The notes beneath the pieces were generated by a model, which was not told the origin of the DNA, searched no databases, and saw only the letters and a program-made list of their open reading frames with translations. Below, in pieces: positions 24,282-36,447 of a DNA stretch of 64,000 nt (positions within the stretch are counted from its first letter, which is position 1; every line of letters starts with the position of its first letter). This DNA is from Brachynemurus nebulosus. Taxonomy: Eukaryota > Arthropoda > Insecta > Neuroptera > Myrmeleontidae. The DNA lies in the NCBI GenBank assembly GCA_035578155.1, contig JAPWDM010000043.1:1169419-1233418 (forward strand). Reading direction: 5' to 3'. A program made the position numbers and the translations under genes.

Positions 24282-25028
24282 TAGTGATGTGCGGAATCGA
24301 TTATCAACAATCGATTAATCGATTATAGAGATAATCGATTGCAATCGATTATCATTTACACAATCGATTATAATCGATTTTTAAAAAAAATCACAATAGA
24401 CCTTCCTTTTAATTTCTTCAGTCTTCAATCGTGGTAAGTTGATAACCTTCCAGTCCAGAAAGGGAATTTCCCAATTTTTTTCTTACATTGAAAAAGACAT
24501 ACTTAGAGTTTTGTATTTTCGTTACTAGATTGGTAATTAAAGAGCAAATTAATTATTTTAAACGTTTACTTCAATTTAAAATATTCATGTATTCCAGCCA
24601 CCTCGATTCCCTCCGAGAATATTTTCAAAAGCTGGAATATTGACTAATGTGAGAAGAAACCAACTGTTGCCAAAGCACCTTGATAAAATCATATTTTTAA
24701 ATGCAAACTGGAATCTACTTGAAATTAAAACTCAGTGATGTTTATTTACGTTGAATTTAGTTGTAAGTCATTTAAGAAATATTGTTTTGTTCATAGATAC
24801 ATATTAAAGAGTAATCAATACTTTATCTTTTTTTTGTTTAAACTAATATTTCATTTCAATTTCATTGTCTAAAAAGTGAGAGTAACATGAGATTATTTCT
24901 AGATTTAAGCATTGTTTAATTGTCGGTATAATCGATTAATAATCGATTAATAATCGATTAAATCGATTACGAATATTAGGCATAATCGATTAATCGATTG
25001 GTAAAATAATCGAATCGGCACATCACTA
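24282..25028. mobile_element. hAT-like non-autonomous element, perfect 8-bp target duplication
   Basis: The ends TAGTGATGTGC and GCACATCACTA are inverted. They are flanked by ATTTAATT at 24274-24281 and again at 25029-25036. Both ends are packed with ATCGATT words, about seven in the first 110 bp and a similar number in the last 100 bp. There is no transposase in its 747 bp. The 8-bp duplication and TAGxGATG ends point to the hAT superfamily; subterminal word arrays are usual transposase-binding sites in hATs. Confidence 0.9.
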
Positions 25029-25036
25029 ATTTAATT

Positions 25037-26919
25037 ATGCTTGACCTATTTCGTATCTATGTTGTAAAAATCAAAGGGACCGAATTTCGTTTCTTTGAAC
25101 TAGAATATAATATGTGATTGTTAAAAATTCTAGGAACACATTTAACTGATTTATTTTTGTATGCAATGGTTTATGAGTAAATAAACTTTATACAAGATCA
25201 TTACAGCAATAAAATTGAATATTATAATTATTATCAGCAATACTGGATAGACAGGTAGAAGTTCAATATACCTATAACTGCTTATTTTTAGTGTACTTTT
25301 ATATAAAATATTTGCAAGATTTTTAATCTTTATTCATTAAAAATAAAAAATTTGCCTTAATAATAAAAATAATAAAAACAGTTTCATACTAAAATTTAAA
25401 AAAAAAATTTTTTTTTTAAAATCGTCCCAATTCACATATTACCGTTTCTGCGTAATCGTTTGTACCAACTTCATGAAATATAGTCTGGGTGTCAACTAAA
25501 TTGTACTTTATGTCTCCATTTTGGAAATTTCAACCAATAAAAATTTATTGAGTCACGTGGTTTTGTTTTGTATCTAGGAATCCTTTGGATAAATAAAGTA
25601 TAATAATTTTCTTCTCGAAAACAATAAGAGATTTTTGTTTGAAATTTTTGTATTTGAATATACATTACTTAAAGCTCATAAAACAATTTATGTACTATAT
25701 CTACAAAGAAATTGTTACTGAAATGTGCTTTTCTCCTTTTACTCGAAACTCATATTTTCAAATCGACGTGCATCACAACTCAATCCGTTTTGCATGCTAT
25801 AGGGCTCATCATTTTCGTCTTTTTAATTTCTGGGGGGATGACGAACATTTTTTTAATCCGTGTCAAAAGTGAGTGTCAAAACAGAATGATCAAAAAAGGG
25901 TAGTTTTCGTAACAAAAATTTCGAAAGGACGCCATTTTCCGTAAATTGATTTTTTTTAGGACATCCAGAAATGACATACTTATATACTTTCAAGAATTTT
26001 AAATTTTTCGTTGTTTTGAATGATCTGCTATGAGTCATCATGCACGCTAAATAGCATTAACATTTTTAGCGTCGCTCCTGCAACAGAGGTTATATAGCGC
26101 GCATTAAAAACATTAATTTTTTTCATAAACCTTAAGTAATGCATACTCAAATAAAAAAATTTTTAAACAAAAACACGCTTTTTTCACCTTTCTAGGCTAG
26201 GATATCCCCTTAATTTGCCTATACATAATTATAAATTTAACCGAATAATTATATGTTCGGATCAACAGTTTTAAAGAAATATCTTTCTTTAAGATTGTAT
26301 GCATTATTACTTTCATTTTTTATTAATAAATATTGGCAAAATCAGTTACTTTTTCTAGAACAATTATATATGAATTGATGCCTATTTAAATTTGTATGCT
26401 TCCTCAGAGCTATAGTGAGCTAAGTCGGACGGTATGGCAGACCTAGCTGTCACCCACCCACGTATTTTTAGAATAAACGAAATTTCAGAAAGATGTATTA
26501 CTTCTCAATTTAGCACATAAATAGTTTTTTAAATTAAAATTTTTATACAAATCAAAAAAATTTAAAGAAGCGCTAAAAATTTAAAAAAAATTGCCTTTTT
26601 TCAAGAATTTCACTCTAAAATAGTCCTATAATGTCTTTACAAAGAGTATTCTAAAGGTACAATTTTTTTTTTAAGATAACTTGTGTATCAACTTCCATAA
26701 GAATATTGTAGTTTTTTCACTTTTACCATGGAAAAAAGTTAGGACAAATTTTTACAGCAAAAGAAAAATAGTACAAAACATTTAATTGGTCATTTCACCG
26801 TAGGTAAATACGATAAAAACGAAACAAAAATTCCTATTGATAAATTTAACTGATTTCAGAACCATAGTAACAATATATTAAACAATAATATGAATTATAC
26901 CATTCGTTAAATTATCTTA
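25037..26919. other. Non-coding stretch
   Basis: AT-rich with no recognisable gene. Short open frames near 25639-26041 have no domain or codon pattern that I trust. Confidence 0.5.
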
Positions 26920-27155
26920 CCGTATTACACTTGAGTTTTATATTTTTTCTGAATAAATTTGTGTTTTCTACAACTTAAATTTTTTGCCTAAAAGCAATTT
27001 AACTCGAAGAATTTTCAACCCGAAAACGCTTCAGTTTCGCTGTCGCGTTTTTGTCAGCTGACAGTTCTTGTCGTTAAATTGCTAGGCAACAAATTTTCGT
27101 TAGAAAAACTCAAATTTATTCGAAAAAATACAAATTTCTTGTGTAATAATAAGTG
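26920..27155. repeat. Imperfect inverted repeat
   Basis: The arm 26922-27004 pairs with 27074-27150. AGCAATTTAAC near 26990-27003 and GTTAAATTGCT at 27074 are the clearest part, continuing outward through AATAAATTTG. The spacer is about 70 bp. MITE-like. Confidence 0.65.
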
Positions 27156-27340
27156 ATAATTGTTGGAAAAAAATTGAAATTTTTTCTTCTCATATTACTT
27201 AAAGTTGACTACGAAAGGCAGAAGTTTTGTTCGAGTTAAATGTATGTTATAAATTTTTATAGTATACCTTTAGTTCTAGAAGTAATTTTTTGTTGGCATT
27301 ATAAACTTTTTTCTCTGGCACTCCCTAAATCTATTATAAA

Positions 27341-28010
27341 TTAAGGGGCTTACCACTGAAAAAGTAAAAGTTTTGAAATACACTATAAAATTGGCTGCGC
27401 TAGTTTTTTTCTTGTATATAGTAGGCTAGAAAAAAATATAAAATTATGCAATGGAATATAAGTTGCAATATATCGGTTTTATAAAAATTAAACTCAATTT
27501 TTTCGACAAATTGCCGACGATCCATCATATTTGACTGACCTTTGTCTTATTTTAAAGATGATGATCTTATTTTCATATTTAGTTAGATTGAATAGTGATA
27601 GCAGTAGTGGATTTTAGAAATTCTTACAATATATTTTGCACTTTTGTAAACGGAAATCTTACACATATGTAAAATTCTGTTAATAAGCAACTCATTTACA
27701 GAAAGACCTAATTCTACCTCAATATTTGGTCAAGGATCTATAGAATAACTAGTAAAAATTTGAATGCTCTACCTCAATCGGTTCTCAAAATATATAAATT
27801 TTTATCTGGAAATTTCTCAAAATTGGAACTTTCGGAAAACGGCGTTTGAACGAAAGCGTATTTTAGACACTAAAATTACATATATTTTTTAGTGTTATGG
27901 TTTGTTGTGTTAGAATGATGAAATCGGTCTTATAATACTTTTTTCTTGTTTACTAGTATATAATAGACAAAATATGCTTGTTTACCGTTTTCAGTGGTGA
28001 ATCCCTTTAA
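27341..28010. mobile_element. Possible TTAA-flanked non-autonomous element
   Basis: TTAAGGGGCTTACCACTG on the left and CAGTGGTGAATCCCTTTAA on the right are imperfect inverted ends about 670 bp apart. The TTAA at each end recalls piggyBac-type insertion. No coding sequence. Two ends alone are weak evidence. Confidence 0.5.
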
Positions 28011-28101
28011 TAAGTTTTGTAGTTGATATGTAGGTACATGGCTACTTACTAACATCATTCATTGAAAATACTTGTTTGGAGATTTGAACAATGTAATTAG
28101 G

Positions 28102-28299
28102 TATATTTTGTTTATTTTGTTTAGCATATGAATCTGTTCTGCAAAACAGAGAAGGAAATATAGTGTTCGTAGGTATATATATGTACCTATATATAGCTTT
28201 TTATTTTGTTTGGAATATGAACACCTGGAATGAACACCATATTTCCTTCTCTGTTTTGCAGAACAGATTCATATGCTAAACACGTTAAACAAAATATAT
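28102..28299. repeat. Inverted repeat, 66-bp arms
   Basis: The arm 28102-28167 pairs with 28232-28299 with about four mismatches, sharing GCATATGAATCTGTTCTGCA. The loop is about 64 bp. No gene inside. Confidence 0.85.
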
Positions 28300-29038
28300 G
28301 CCTTAATTTAATTATATTATTTATCTCCTTATAGAATCCACATTATAAATTGGTTTACACACTTTACTAATTGAACTATAATTTGTGCTGTCAAAAACAC
28401 AATTTCTATAGAAATAAGTGAATGAATGAGTTAATTAAATATTCATACTCTTTTGTTCAGAATGTAGATTTTCTTTTATAATTTTGCTAAATATTTTGTT
28501 TCTTTAATAGATGCCAGTTTAACAAACTGTTGTTAATGTTGTTAACTGTTTCATAGTAAAAAAAATTAATTTCATATTAATATGGAAATTTTAAATGATT
28601 TATTTGGTGGACCAGCGGTCTACATGGCTACTGTGGCTACAACTTTTTTCTCTCACGTACCCCTTGAAGAGGTTTTTCGTCCATGAGTATTCTCTATTTC
28701 CTAAAATGGAGTCTTCAAGTTCTTATTAACAATATTCTTGCTTATTACAAAATTTCTTCACAATTTCTTTTTGAGGTTATTGTAGGTAACAGGATCTTAA
28801 ATAACATAAGCTAATAATTACAGATATTCAGAATATAAGCAATCGTTTCGTAGTAAGTAATCTTTTAAAAAATAACTCACTGTTGACCGACTTGCTTTGT
28901 GAAATTTCATCTTAAATATTAAAAATATTTAAAGTTATAATTACTTTGTCAAATTCACTATATAGGTAATAATTTTCTTAACGCGTTAAATAAAAAAAGA
29001 GAGTTTTCACAGGTGGTAGTTAATTAGTTTCAACATAA
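28300..29038. other. Non-coding stretch
   Basis: I see no gene or clear repeat. Confidence 0.5.
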
Positions 29039-29048
29039 AACTCAGGCG

Positions 29049-29086
29049 CTTGGCTAGCAACCAAGAAAATCGGGTTCGAGTTCCGA
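29049..29086 (+). other. tRNA-like fragment (anticodon and T arms)
   Basis: CTTGG-CTAGCAA-CCAAG forms a five-pair anticodon stem with a seven-base loop reading AGC (Ala type). T-CGGG-TTCGAGT-TCCGA forms a T arm. I find no matching acceptor stem or D arm, so this is probably a decayed tRNA pseudogene or SINE head, not a working tRNA. Confidence 0.5.
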
Positions 29087-29252
29087 CCGATACGGTTTAA
29101 TAATTTCTCAATCACTATGTGAATTTTAATTAATATGATGAATTGGTAATATATGCCAAAGAAAGCTCAAGTATCAGCTAAAGCTAGACATTAAGTGAAC
29201 ATATGAATATTAGCGTATGTATAAATACGAGCTTAGTTCGTCATATATTAAT

Positions 29253-29718
29253 TAGTGATGTCGGGCTGAGAAGCAGTTAATCGATTAATCGACTAAAATT
29301 GTTTTTCAGATAAAATTACTCATTAGTCGAAAATATCGAGCACAAAGTAGTCGACTAATCGACTAAATTTTTAGTCGAATTCATGGTAAGGTAACCTATG
29401 TAACTCTTTCAAAAACGAGGTTTTTTTTCGAGTTTAATTATGGACTTTTAATATTTTTCTTTTAAGAAAAAGAAAGATGAAATATCACAATAAATCACAT
29501 AAAAGTGAAATATCATACAGATAGATAATTTTTTTGCTTCCATTTTTTGAAGTCCAAGAAATAATACAGAAAAATTGTTAAATTAATCGTTTTTAGTCAT
29601 TTGAAAAAAATTAATCATTTTAATCATTTAATCGAAGGTAAAATAGTCGACTAAAATATCATTAAATTTAAACAAAATTAGTCGACTAAACTGATTGATT
29701 AATTATCTGACATCACTA
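29253..29718. mobile_element. hAT-like non-autonomous element, perfect 8-bp target duplication
   Basis: The ends TAGTGATGTC and GACATCACTA are flanked by ATATTAAT at 29245-29252 and 29719-29726. It is 466 bp long without coding. Its subterminal word is mainly AGTCGACTAA in place of the ATCGATT of the element at 24282. Confidence 0.9.
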
Positions 29719-30060
29719 ATATTAATAATGTTTCACAGGCACTTGATAATCTTTGAAAATGAAAAATAAAATTCAGTGATTATAATCACGTGACGCGTAA
29801 TCAAGCTTTAAGATTATGGTCTGCTTTCAACTGCGTTTTAAATGAATAAGAGCTGTGTTGGCGTTGAAGGCTTTTAGAATATGTGATTTCTTTTCTTTTT
29901 CGTTTTTAAATTATAATTTTTTTAATTGAAACATCTTATGTTTTTGTATTTGTAATATTCGCCAGTACCGGGAGTACGCGTACCACAGGTTGGAAATCGC
30001 TTTGTTAGACAGACAAACCAATTGTTACAAGAAAAACCAATAACAACATCCTTGTTTATT

Positions 30061-30659
30061 AGGGTTGTTGCAGATGGCGGTATCCGCATCTGCACATGCG
30101 GAGCATCTACAGTAATTTTGCATCCACATCAGTATTATTTTACTTGAATATAATGCGGATATGGATGTCTCCTATAGTTGAGACATGAACCTACTTTTGA
30201 CTTACTGGATCAGAGGCTTCATCTGTTTTTTCTTTTTAAGTCAGATAATGTTAAAATTGAAACATGCATTGCTATCACACGTACAATAAGTCATTAAGCC
30301 TTATTTTTTTGGTATCGATACAGAAAAGTGGTTAATTTGGCAACTATTATTAGATACAAGGGTGTCAAACAAAGGAAAGGAGAACAGACAACAAAGAATA
30401 CACATTTATAAAGAATTTTTTTTTCCATTTTCTTGACGTCTCTCAACGCTGATGCTTTCGCTTCTTGTTTACTTTATTTATTGCTGATATTTATGAAGTA
30501 GTCTTAAAATGGCTTAGTGTAATATTTAGGAAAATATATACACTCACAAAAAGGTCAAAAAACTTCAGCTACAATTTTAAATATTACTTTTTAAAAATCC
30601 ACATCCGCATCTGTATCTACAGATATTTCTCCTACAAAATCCGCATCCGAAACAACCCT
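30061..30659. mobile_element. Probable hAT-like non-autonomous element
   Basis: AGGGTTGTTGCAGATG at the left and CATCCGAAACAACCCT at the right are inverted ends, with many GCGGAT/ATCCGC words inside both. Flanking octamers TGTTTATT and GCTTTATA match at only five positions, so the target duplication is uncertain. Confidence 0.65.
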
Positions 30660-31122
30660 GCTTTATATTATCAGATTTATCACTAACAGTCTATCCCGGC
30701 TTGGCTCAAGTGTTCTTTTTGTTTTCATTTGGTATACATATACATTTTATATTTTACAACTGTTATTATACATATTTTGCAGCTGCAGTCCACAATTTCG
30801 TCTGCGTAAAAATACCTGAATTGTGAGTTGAATTACTTTTAAATCAGATATTCCGAAATTCTGTACCAAATTTTATTTATATATAGTGATTAACTGCACT
30901 CGCTAAATGAGTTTAAAATAGAGGTGTCGCTGGAAATAATTCTTTTTGTCCCATTTTCGCCTGTTCCGAACGGGAGCAGTTGTGGCCAATAGCTGGTAAG
31001 CGATTAATATATAAGTATTTATTAATAAAAGCTCAAAACAAAACACAATGAAAAAGGCCATTCCGTTCAGACATCACGTCGCAAAGAATCAAAATTTATT
31101 AGGTGATATTAATGATCCTTAA

Positions 31123-31305
31123 TTACTATGACTTTACTACCCAGTGATTCAAAATCACTACGGCCTTGCTACCCAGTGGTCTATAATCACAATCCCCTTA
31201 CAACTCAGTGGTCCATAATCTCTGTGATCTTTCTACTCAATGGTCACAATTACTATGGTTTTACTACTCAGTGGTTCAAAACTATTACTATGATCTTACT
31301 ACCGA
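31123..31305 (+). repeat. Degenerate minisatellite, about 37-bp units
   Basis: About five units of the form CTTACTACCCAGTGGT-TCAAAATCACTATG vary in tandem. The 75-residue open frame across it is a repeat translation. Confidence 0.8.
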
Positions 31306-31832
31306 AGTTCCGTACAGCTGTTTATTCTAAGCTCTTTAAAAGAGATGATTTTTGAATCCGCAGAACCTCACGGGACCTCATATCCCATATAACATATGAA
31401 GTTAATGCATTAATCTCGATTAATTCACTTAAGGCGCTTTTTAGGTTCCTAGATCTCATATAATATATCCTATATTAATATGGTATAGTTTAAGTTCCTA
31501 ACAGTAAAAAAAATTTCAAAATTTGTTCAGTACATTTTGAGTTTACTCAGCACATACAGACAAATTTTTCTCTTTATTATATTAGTATAGATTGACACTA
31601 AAACTGGCGTAGTTTATATTCTATAGATGTTATTTCGTCCATATCTTAATTATTATTATCTTAATTATTAATTTATACTAAAAAGAATAAAACTAGTTAC
31701 CAATAAAATGTCTAGAACCTATTTATTATCTAGACTCTAGATAATAAAGATTTTTAAAAATTTATCCGATTCATCATGGTTTTCTTAACATATACGAATG
31801 TATGACGGCAATTTTTAACTCACATTTAAAAA

Positions 31833-32215
31833 AAAAACGCCGTGAGAAACGGGGCCTTATCACGGAGGTCGAATTTTCCCTTCATCTTCGGTATTGAATG
31901 TCTACAAGCGAAATGAGATTGAAAGTCTACAAGCGATTTGTCATTTTGGTTGTTTAAAAACTGATGATGAGTGTCCGGCTGATCGGGGCTTTAAAAAAAG
32001 GTTTTAATTTTTTAAGGACTGAATCTCAGTAAATTTCAATTTTATGCCGATAGCAGTTAGCAGTAAAAAAGCCAACACAATTCGTACGAGGGCATTCCTA
32101 CCCATGCTTGTCCGCCAATTATCTTTGTGTTTTATTTTAAAATATTAAAAAAGGACCTTAAATAGTGAACTGGAAGGCATTTATGAAGATATTTTTTCTT
32201 TCCAAAAAATTCCAA
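31833..32215 (+). repeat. Dispersed repeat family, copy A
   Basis: Runs from AAAACGCCGTGAGAAACGGG through GTATTGAATGTCTACAAGCG, ACTGAATCTCAGTAAATTTC, AGCAGTTAGCAG and CCTACCCATGCTTGTCCGCC to AAAAAGGACCTTAAATAGTG. The same order occurs at 63079-63530 (+) and, inverted, at 44150-44430. The core also forms the arms of the repeat at 39176-41727. Confidence 0.85.
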
Positions 32216-32233
32216 GTCGTAGGTGAAAATATT

Positions 32234-32677
32234 ATCCCACCAAAAACATAAATGTGAAAAATGGGCAAGTTCTAATATGTATTGTGTTAGCCTGAAAAAG
32301 AATTGAAATCAAAATAAACTGTCAAGTTCCAAACATATTTTTCGTGCAAAATCGGAATAAGATAAATTGTTTTAAAAAATATACATCAAACTTTTTTAAG
32401 GTAAATAATAGAAATTTTTCATTAGAACATGGCGAGTTTTTATTCATTTATCATGTATTACTTGGTGTTAAAAACTCCCCAAGTTCTAATGAAAAATTTC
32501 TATTATTTACCTTAAAAAAGCTTGATGTATATTTTTTAAAACAATTTATCTTATTCCGATTTTGCACGAAAAATATGTTTGGAACTTGACAGTTTATTTT
32601 GATTTCAATTCTTTTTCAGGCTAACACAATACATATTAGAACTTGCCCATTTTTCACATTTATGTTTTTGGTGGGAT
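32234..32677. repeat. Near-perfect 444-bp palindrome
   Basis: The arms 32234-32441 and 32470-32677 are each 208 bp, differ at only three positions that I can find, and flank a 28-nt loop. An RNA made across it would be a long hairpin. The 81-residue open frame inside is a by-product. It begins about 78 bp from the end of the Helitron helicase tail on the right. Confidence 0.93.
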
Positions 32678-32754
32678 TTCACGACTTTTTGTAGGAAATA
32701 TAGTTTAATACTAACTGGTTCAATTTAGATAGTAGGATAGCAAGCAAGCAGTAC

Positions 32755-33225
32755 TTATTTCTTTTTTTTCGATTTGCAGTCTGATTTAGTTTTATTTTTA
32801 CGTTTTTGACTGGATCTTTTACTATAGGATTCATTTGGTATTTGAACAGCGATAAAATTTGGTCGCAAAATCCACTCTCTGTCCGGAATTTTTTGAATTT
32901 TGTTCTTTTTAAGGATAATTTTGTTTAAATCTCTTCGATACAAAGATCTAAGCCTATTGTACTCTGCTATTGCACTTTATTGTGTTTTAATCTGACTCGG
33001 GTCAAAATTTATTAAGTGAACACCTTGGAGATGTCTTACTTTGGATAGTGCAACCTATGCCTGAGCACATGCGAATATTGATGAGCCAATATCTAAAAGG
33101 GCACTATCCAGACTTAAACCTTGACTTTTATGAATCGTTATAGCGTACGCCAAACAAAGTGGGAATTGCTCCCTGTATACGTAAGCCCGACTGAAAATTT
33201 TGAACTCAATTTTCACAGGTTCTAA
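32755..33225 (-). pseudogene. Helitron/Pif1-like helicase, C-terminal fragment
   Basis: The minus-strand translation gives the terminal helicase motifs: EQFPLCLAYAITIHKSQGL, LLDIGSSIFACAQA, VALSKVRHLQGVHLINFDPS, then a basic tail with EYNRLRSLYRRDL. Two in-frame stops (TAG 33055-33057 where relatives have Tyr in QAYVALS, and TAA 32977-32979) break it. Nothing of the Rep domain or the earlier helicase motifs is present. Helitron Rep-helicases drive rolling-circle transposition; this is a dead 3' remnant. Confidence 0.82.
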
Positions 33226-36215
33226 GTCACAAAATTAAATCATGACTGAATTGTATCTTCACTTTGAAAAATCATTTCCATGGCTATCGTAAACCAAGTA
33301 TTTTACTCCAAATTTTTGTAAATTAAATTATTTTTGATGTTTATTAATCATAATAGGTGAAAATATTTATACGATTCATAGTAGGTAATTTGTTGCTATA
33401 AATAATTATTTTATTTTCATAGTTACCGGCAACTAATAGATTTGAATATTAAGGAAGGCTTTGAGTAATATTTTCTTTTATATAAAATTGCCCTGTATTT
33501 TTCCAAAGAAAGGGCACAAATAACGAAAATAACGAAAAATATTATGATTTTAGATTTTTCCCTTTACTGTTAGACTCAGATCTATATTCTGACCGAATTT
33601 CAATTTCCTACGTCCACTGGAAATAGGCCAGAGGTTTTGATGATCCCTCAGTGAGTGAGTGAATGAGTGAGTGCCAAAATTGTCGATTTTTGGAGACCTA
33701 TACCTCAGGAACTACAAAAGTTAGATCGATGAAATTTGAAATTGAGAGTGATTTCGAGTGTGTTATTGTGTATGCAAAATTTTAATTCAATACAACAAAT
33801 AGAACTAGAGTTTTTAGGGGGTCAAAAATGGCTTGAAATGGTTCGTGTAAATATAGCTTGGTGCACGTACGGCTGGTGAGAACTTGCCGGCGCGCTACCG
33901 CGCTTATTGATTGATGGTATCTATAGAAATATTTATTAAATACTTACAAAAATTCCAAAATTATTTTCTCCAAATCCTTAGAAACTACCTATTTAAAATT
34001 TGTTTGATTTTTTTATAAATCGTCCATAGATTCCTGTATACAGTAATAAAGAATTTATATTTTTCGGTTTTCCGTAAATTTCGACGGTTAAACAAAAAAT
34101 ATTGCAAAACCCTTTCTTAACGACCCGAGAAAAAATCACATAAAAAAGGTCTTTAAACTGTTATTCTATATCAAATAGTTTCCGAGAAAAATTAATTTTT
34201 CTAACCGGAAATTCGCTATGTTATGCAGGATGCTGCAGCAGAGGTATTGAAAAATTATAATTTTAATTAGTATTACGCCAGTACTACGTTTAGACAGTTA
34301 AGTATTGATATCCTAGCGTTTTCACTGTGTCATTGTGTTAAACGGCCGATCCAAGCTAGTGTCCAGAATGGGGTTCAGTGCTCCACTTCGTACTTTAAAT
34401 TATCTATCTCCTAAACGAATGGAGATCCCATTTTGAAACTTGGTACGTATTATTTATAAACTACAAGCTACATTTTGTGATAAAAATAATTTTTAAAAAA
34501 ATGGTGGAACTTACATAAATTTTGATCTGAAATATTTACTTCCGGTTTTGTACACGAAAAAAAATTCAAATTTAAAATTTGATTCGGTAGTTAAAAAGAG
34601 CTGTGAATTTCCTATATAAAACGTTATATACAAATAAAAACATAGCATTGATTAATACCACCAACAGCTTTCGAAAAAACCTTGTCTAATATTTTGTCAA
34701 TTTTTTAAAACCCCGTAATTTGACAACTAGGCTTCGTAAAAAAAAAATATTGCGTATTTGCATTCAGGGCATACAGGAGTATAATTAAGCCAATTATGAA
34801 CCAATTTCGGAGTCTGACATTATTTTCGTTGTCCGCTTCACGTGAAATGCCCCTATAGCTACTTGAAAGTCGTTTTGAAAGTGGTGCAGAGCGCCATAAA
34901 TAACTAATTTTTTATGTATTTAAAAAAAAATGCATAAAATATCTCTACCAAAAAGTTTTTTTGCTTGTAATTGCGGAAAAACGATAGATCGAAAATAGTT
35001 AAAATTTTTACGAGATATTTCCTATTGAATAGGCAATAAAATGCTATAGTAATTAAAACTATACAGCAAGTTGTTTTCCAAAAATTTTACCTGAATATAA
35101 ATATTTCATATAGATAAGTGCTTTTATGGCAAGAAAAAAATTTTGGCTGCCGTTTGTAAAAAATTTCCCAGCGAATATTATTGAAACTTTTATATGTTAT
35201 TAGCTACTAAATGGATAATATATTGACGTGATAACCAGAAATACGGACGCTTTAATTTTACTGCAATATTCATTTTTGGTATTAAAAACAGATACATCAA
35301 TTTTACAAAATTTAACAATTTGTATAATTTATCACTCATTTTTCCGTATTTAAAAATTAGGGAATTTTTTTGAATTTTTCTTCTATATTAGAATAATGAT
35401 TAAATCAAATAATCGACTTTGTTTCAAAGCGCTAAGTCTTGTCACTTTTGAAGCATTAATGTTTGGTTTTGGATAAGAATTTTTTTTACTGAGGTGCTTT
35501 GAACATCAAAATATGCTATGAATATAGATATTTTAGCAGTTCAGTAAGTAAATATGTGTATTATATTTTGCTATTCTAATTCCGTTTCTTTGGAATCAAA
35601 AATTTCCATTTTTAAATTTAGGGCTTAAAACCTCTTCAAGACCTTTACTTGTGAGTTTTGAATTCAACCCTAACTAGGGAGTGATTGTGCCTTGAAATTA
35701 GGTTAAGATTACATTGTATTTTCTCACATTACTAATAATAATAATTATAAAGCTAAATCTGATAGATCAGATATATATCCGAATTAATCGTAATAACTAA
35801 GTTTAAATTAAATTCACATAAATATCCGCTTTCGCGTAATTAACTTATTAAACTACTACTTACAAACTAAATCTGATAAACAGGTATAAATTCAGCTAAT
35901 TTTAATGATCTGAGTGTACTCAGATATAAATCCGCGACGCGATTTGCAAAGCAAAAATGTATATGGGAAATGATATAGTGTATGCGATCAGCCGAAATTC
36001 AAACATAATAGCGATTGATCCCTAAGCTTAAAGGCAATTAATTAGGTATCAACCAAAGAAAAGGTACGTGAGATCCCGTAAATTTTGCCACTCGGCAAGG
36101 TCAGCCAATCTAACCAAAAATGACCCCTAATGAACGAAAAGTATGGTTTGAACTTCCTGTAAAAGTATACTTACTAACCATTATAGCCCCCAATTGACTA
36201 GAAACTACATTAAAT
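33226..36215. other. Long non-coding stretch
   Basis: No gene recognised. Contains a short GAGT/GAGTGAAT run at 33651-33672, a GC-richer patch at 33880-33900 (TTGCCGGCGCGCTACCGCGC) and copy 2 of the dispersed motif at 34207-34246. Many A/T homopolymers interrupt all frames. Confidence 0.5.
34185..34246 (+). repeat. Dispersed sequence motif, copy 2
   Basis: GGAAATTCGCTATGTTATGC continuing AGGATGCTGCAGCAGAGGTA. It is preceded by CGAGAAAAATTAATTTTTCT, which is shared with copy 3 (minus strand, about 54408-54472), so about 60 bp are common to the two. Confidence 0.75.
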
Positions 36216-36226
36216 AAAGACTAAAA

Positions 36227-36436
36227 GACCCCGAGCTGCTCTAGTGGTTAGCAACTCTGCTCTTGACTAATAAGATCGTGAGTTCGGAACCGGCCGGGGG
36301 AGATACATCATCATCAAACTACCATATGTACCGCACCAATCATCTATAGCACATCAACACCAAAAGCAATAGTACAACATATACCAAACGATGCATATCA
36401 CCTTAGTTGTGATAAGCAATAAAAAACAATACAAAA
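36227..36436 (+). mobile_element. tRNA-derived SINE with target duplication
   Basis: The head is tRNA-like: CCCCGAG acceptor, an A-box-like CTAGTGGTTAGCAACTCTG (36241-36259), a B-box-like GTGAGTTCGGAAC (36278-36290) and CGGGGG pairing back. An unrelated body and an A-rich tail (AATAAAAAACAATAC) follow. The flanks AAAGACTAAAA at 36216-36226 and 36437-36447 are an exact 11-bp duplication, as left by LINE-driven insertion. The internal promoter would be read by RNA polymerase III. About 210 bp. Confidence 0.88.
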
Positions 36437-36447
36437 AAAGACTAAAA

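Noticed and set aside
29049..29086. Functional tRNA-Ala(AGC)
   Set aside because: Only the anticodon and T arms form; no acceptor stem or D arm pairs, so I list it as a tRNA-like fragment.
32344..32589. 81-residue plus-strand open frame
   Set aside because: It lies entirely inside a near-perfect palindrome and has no motif.
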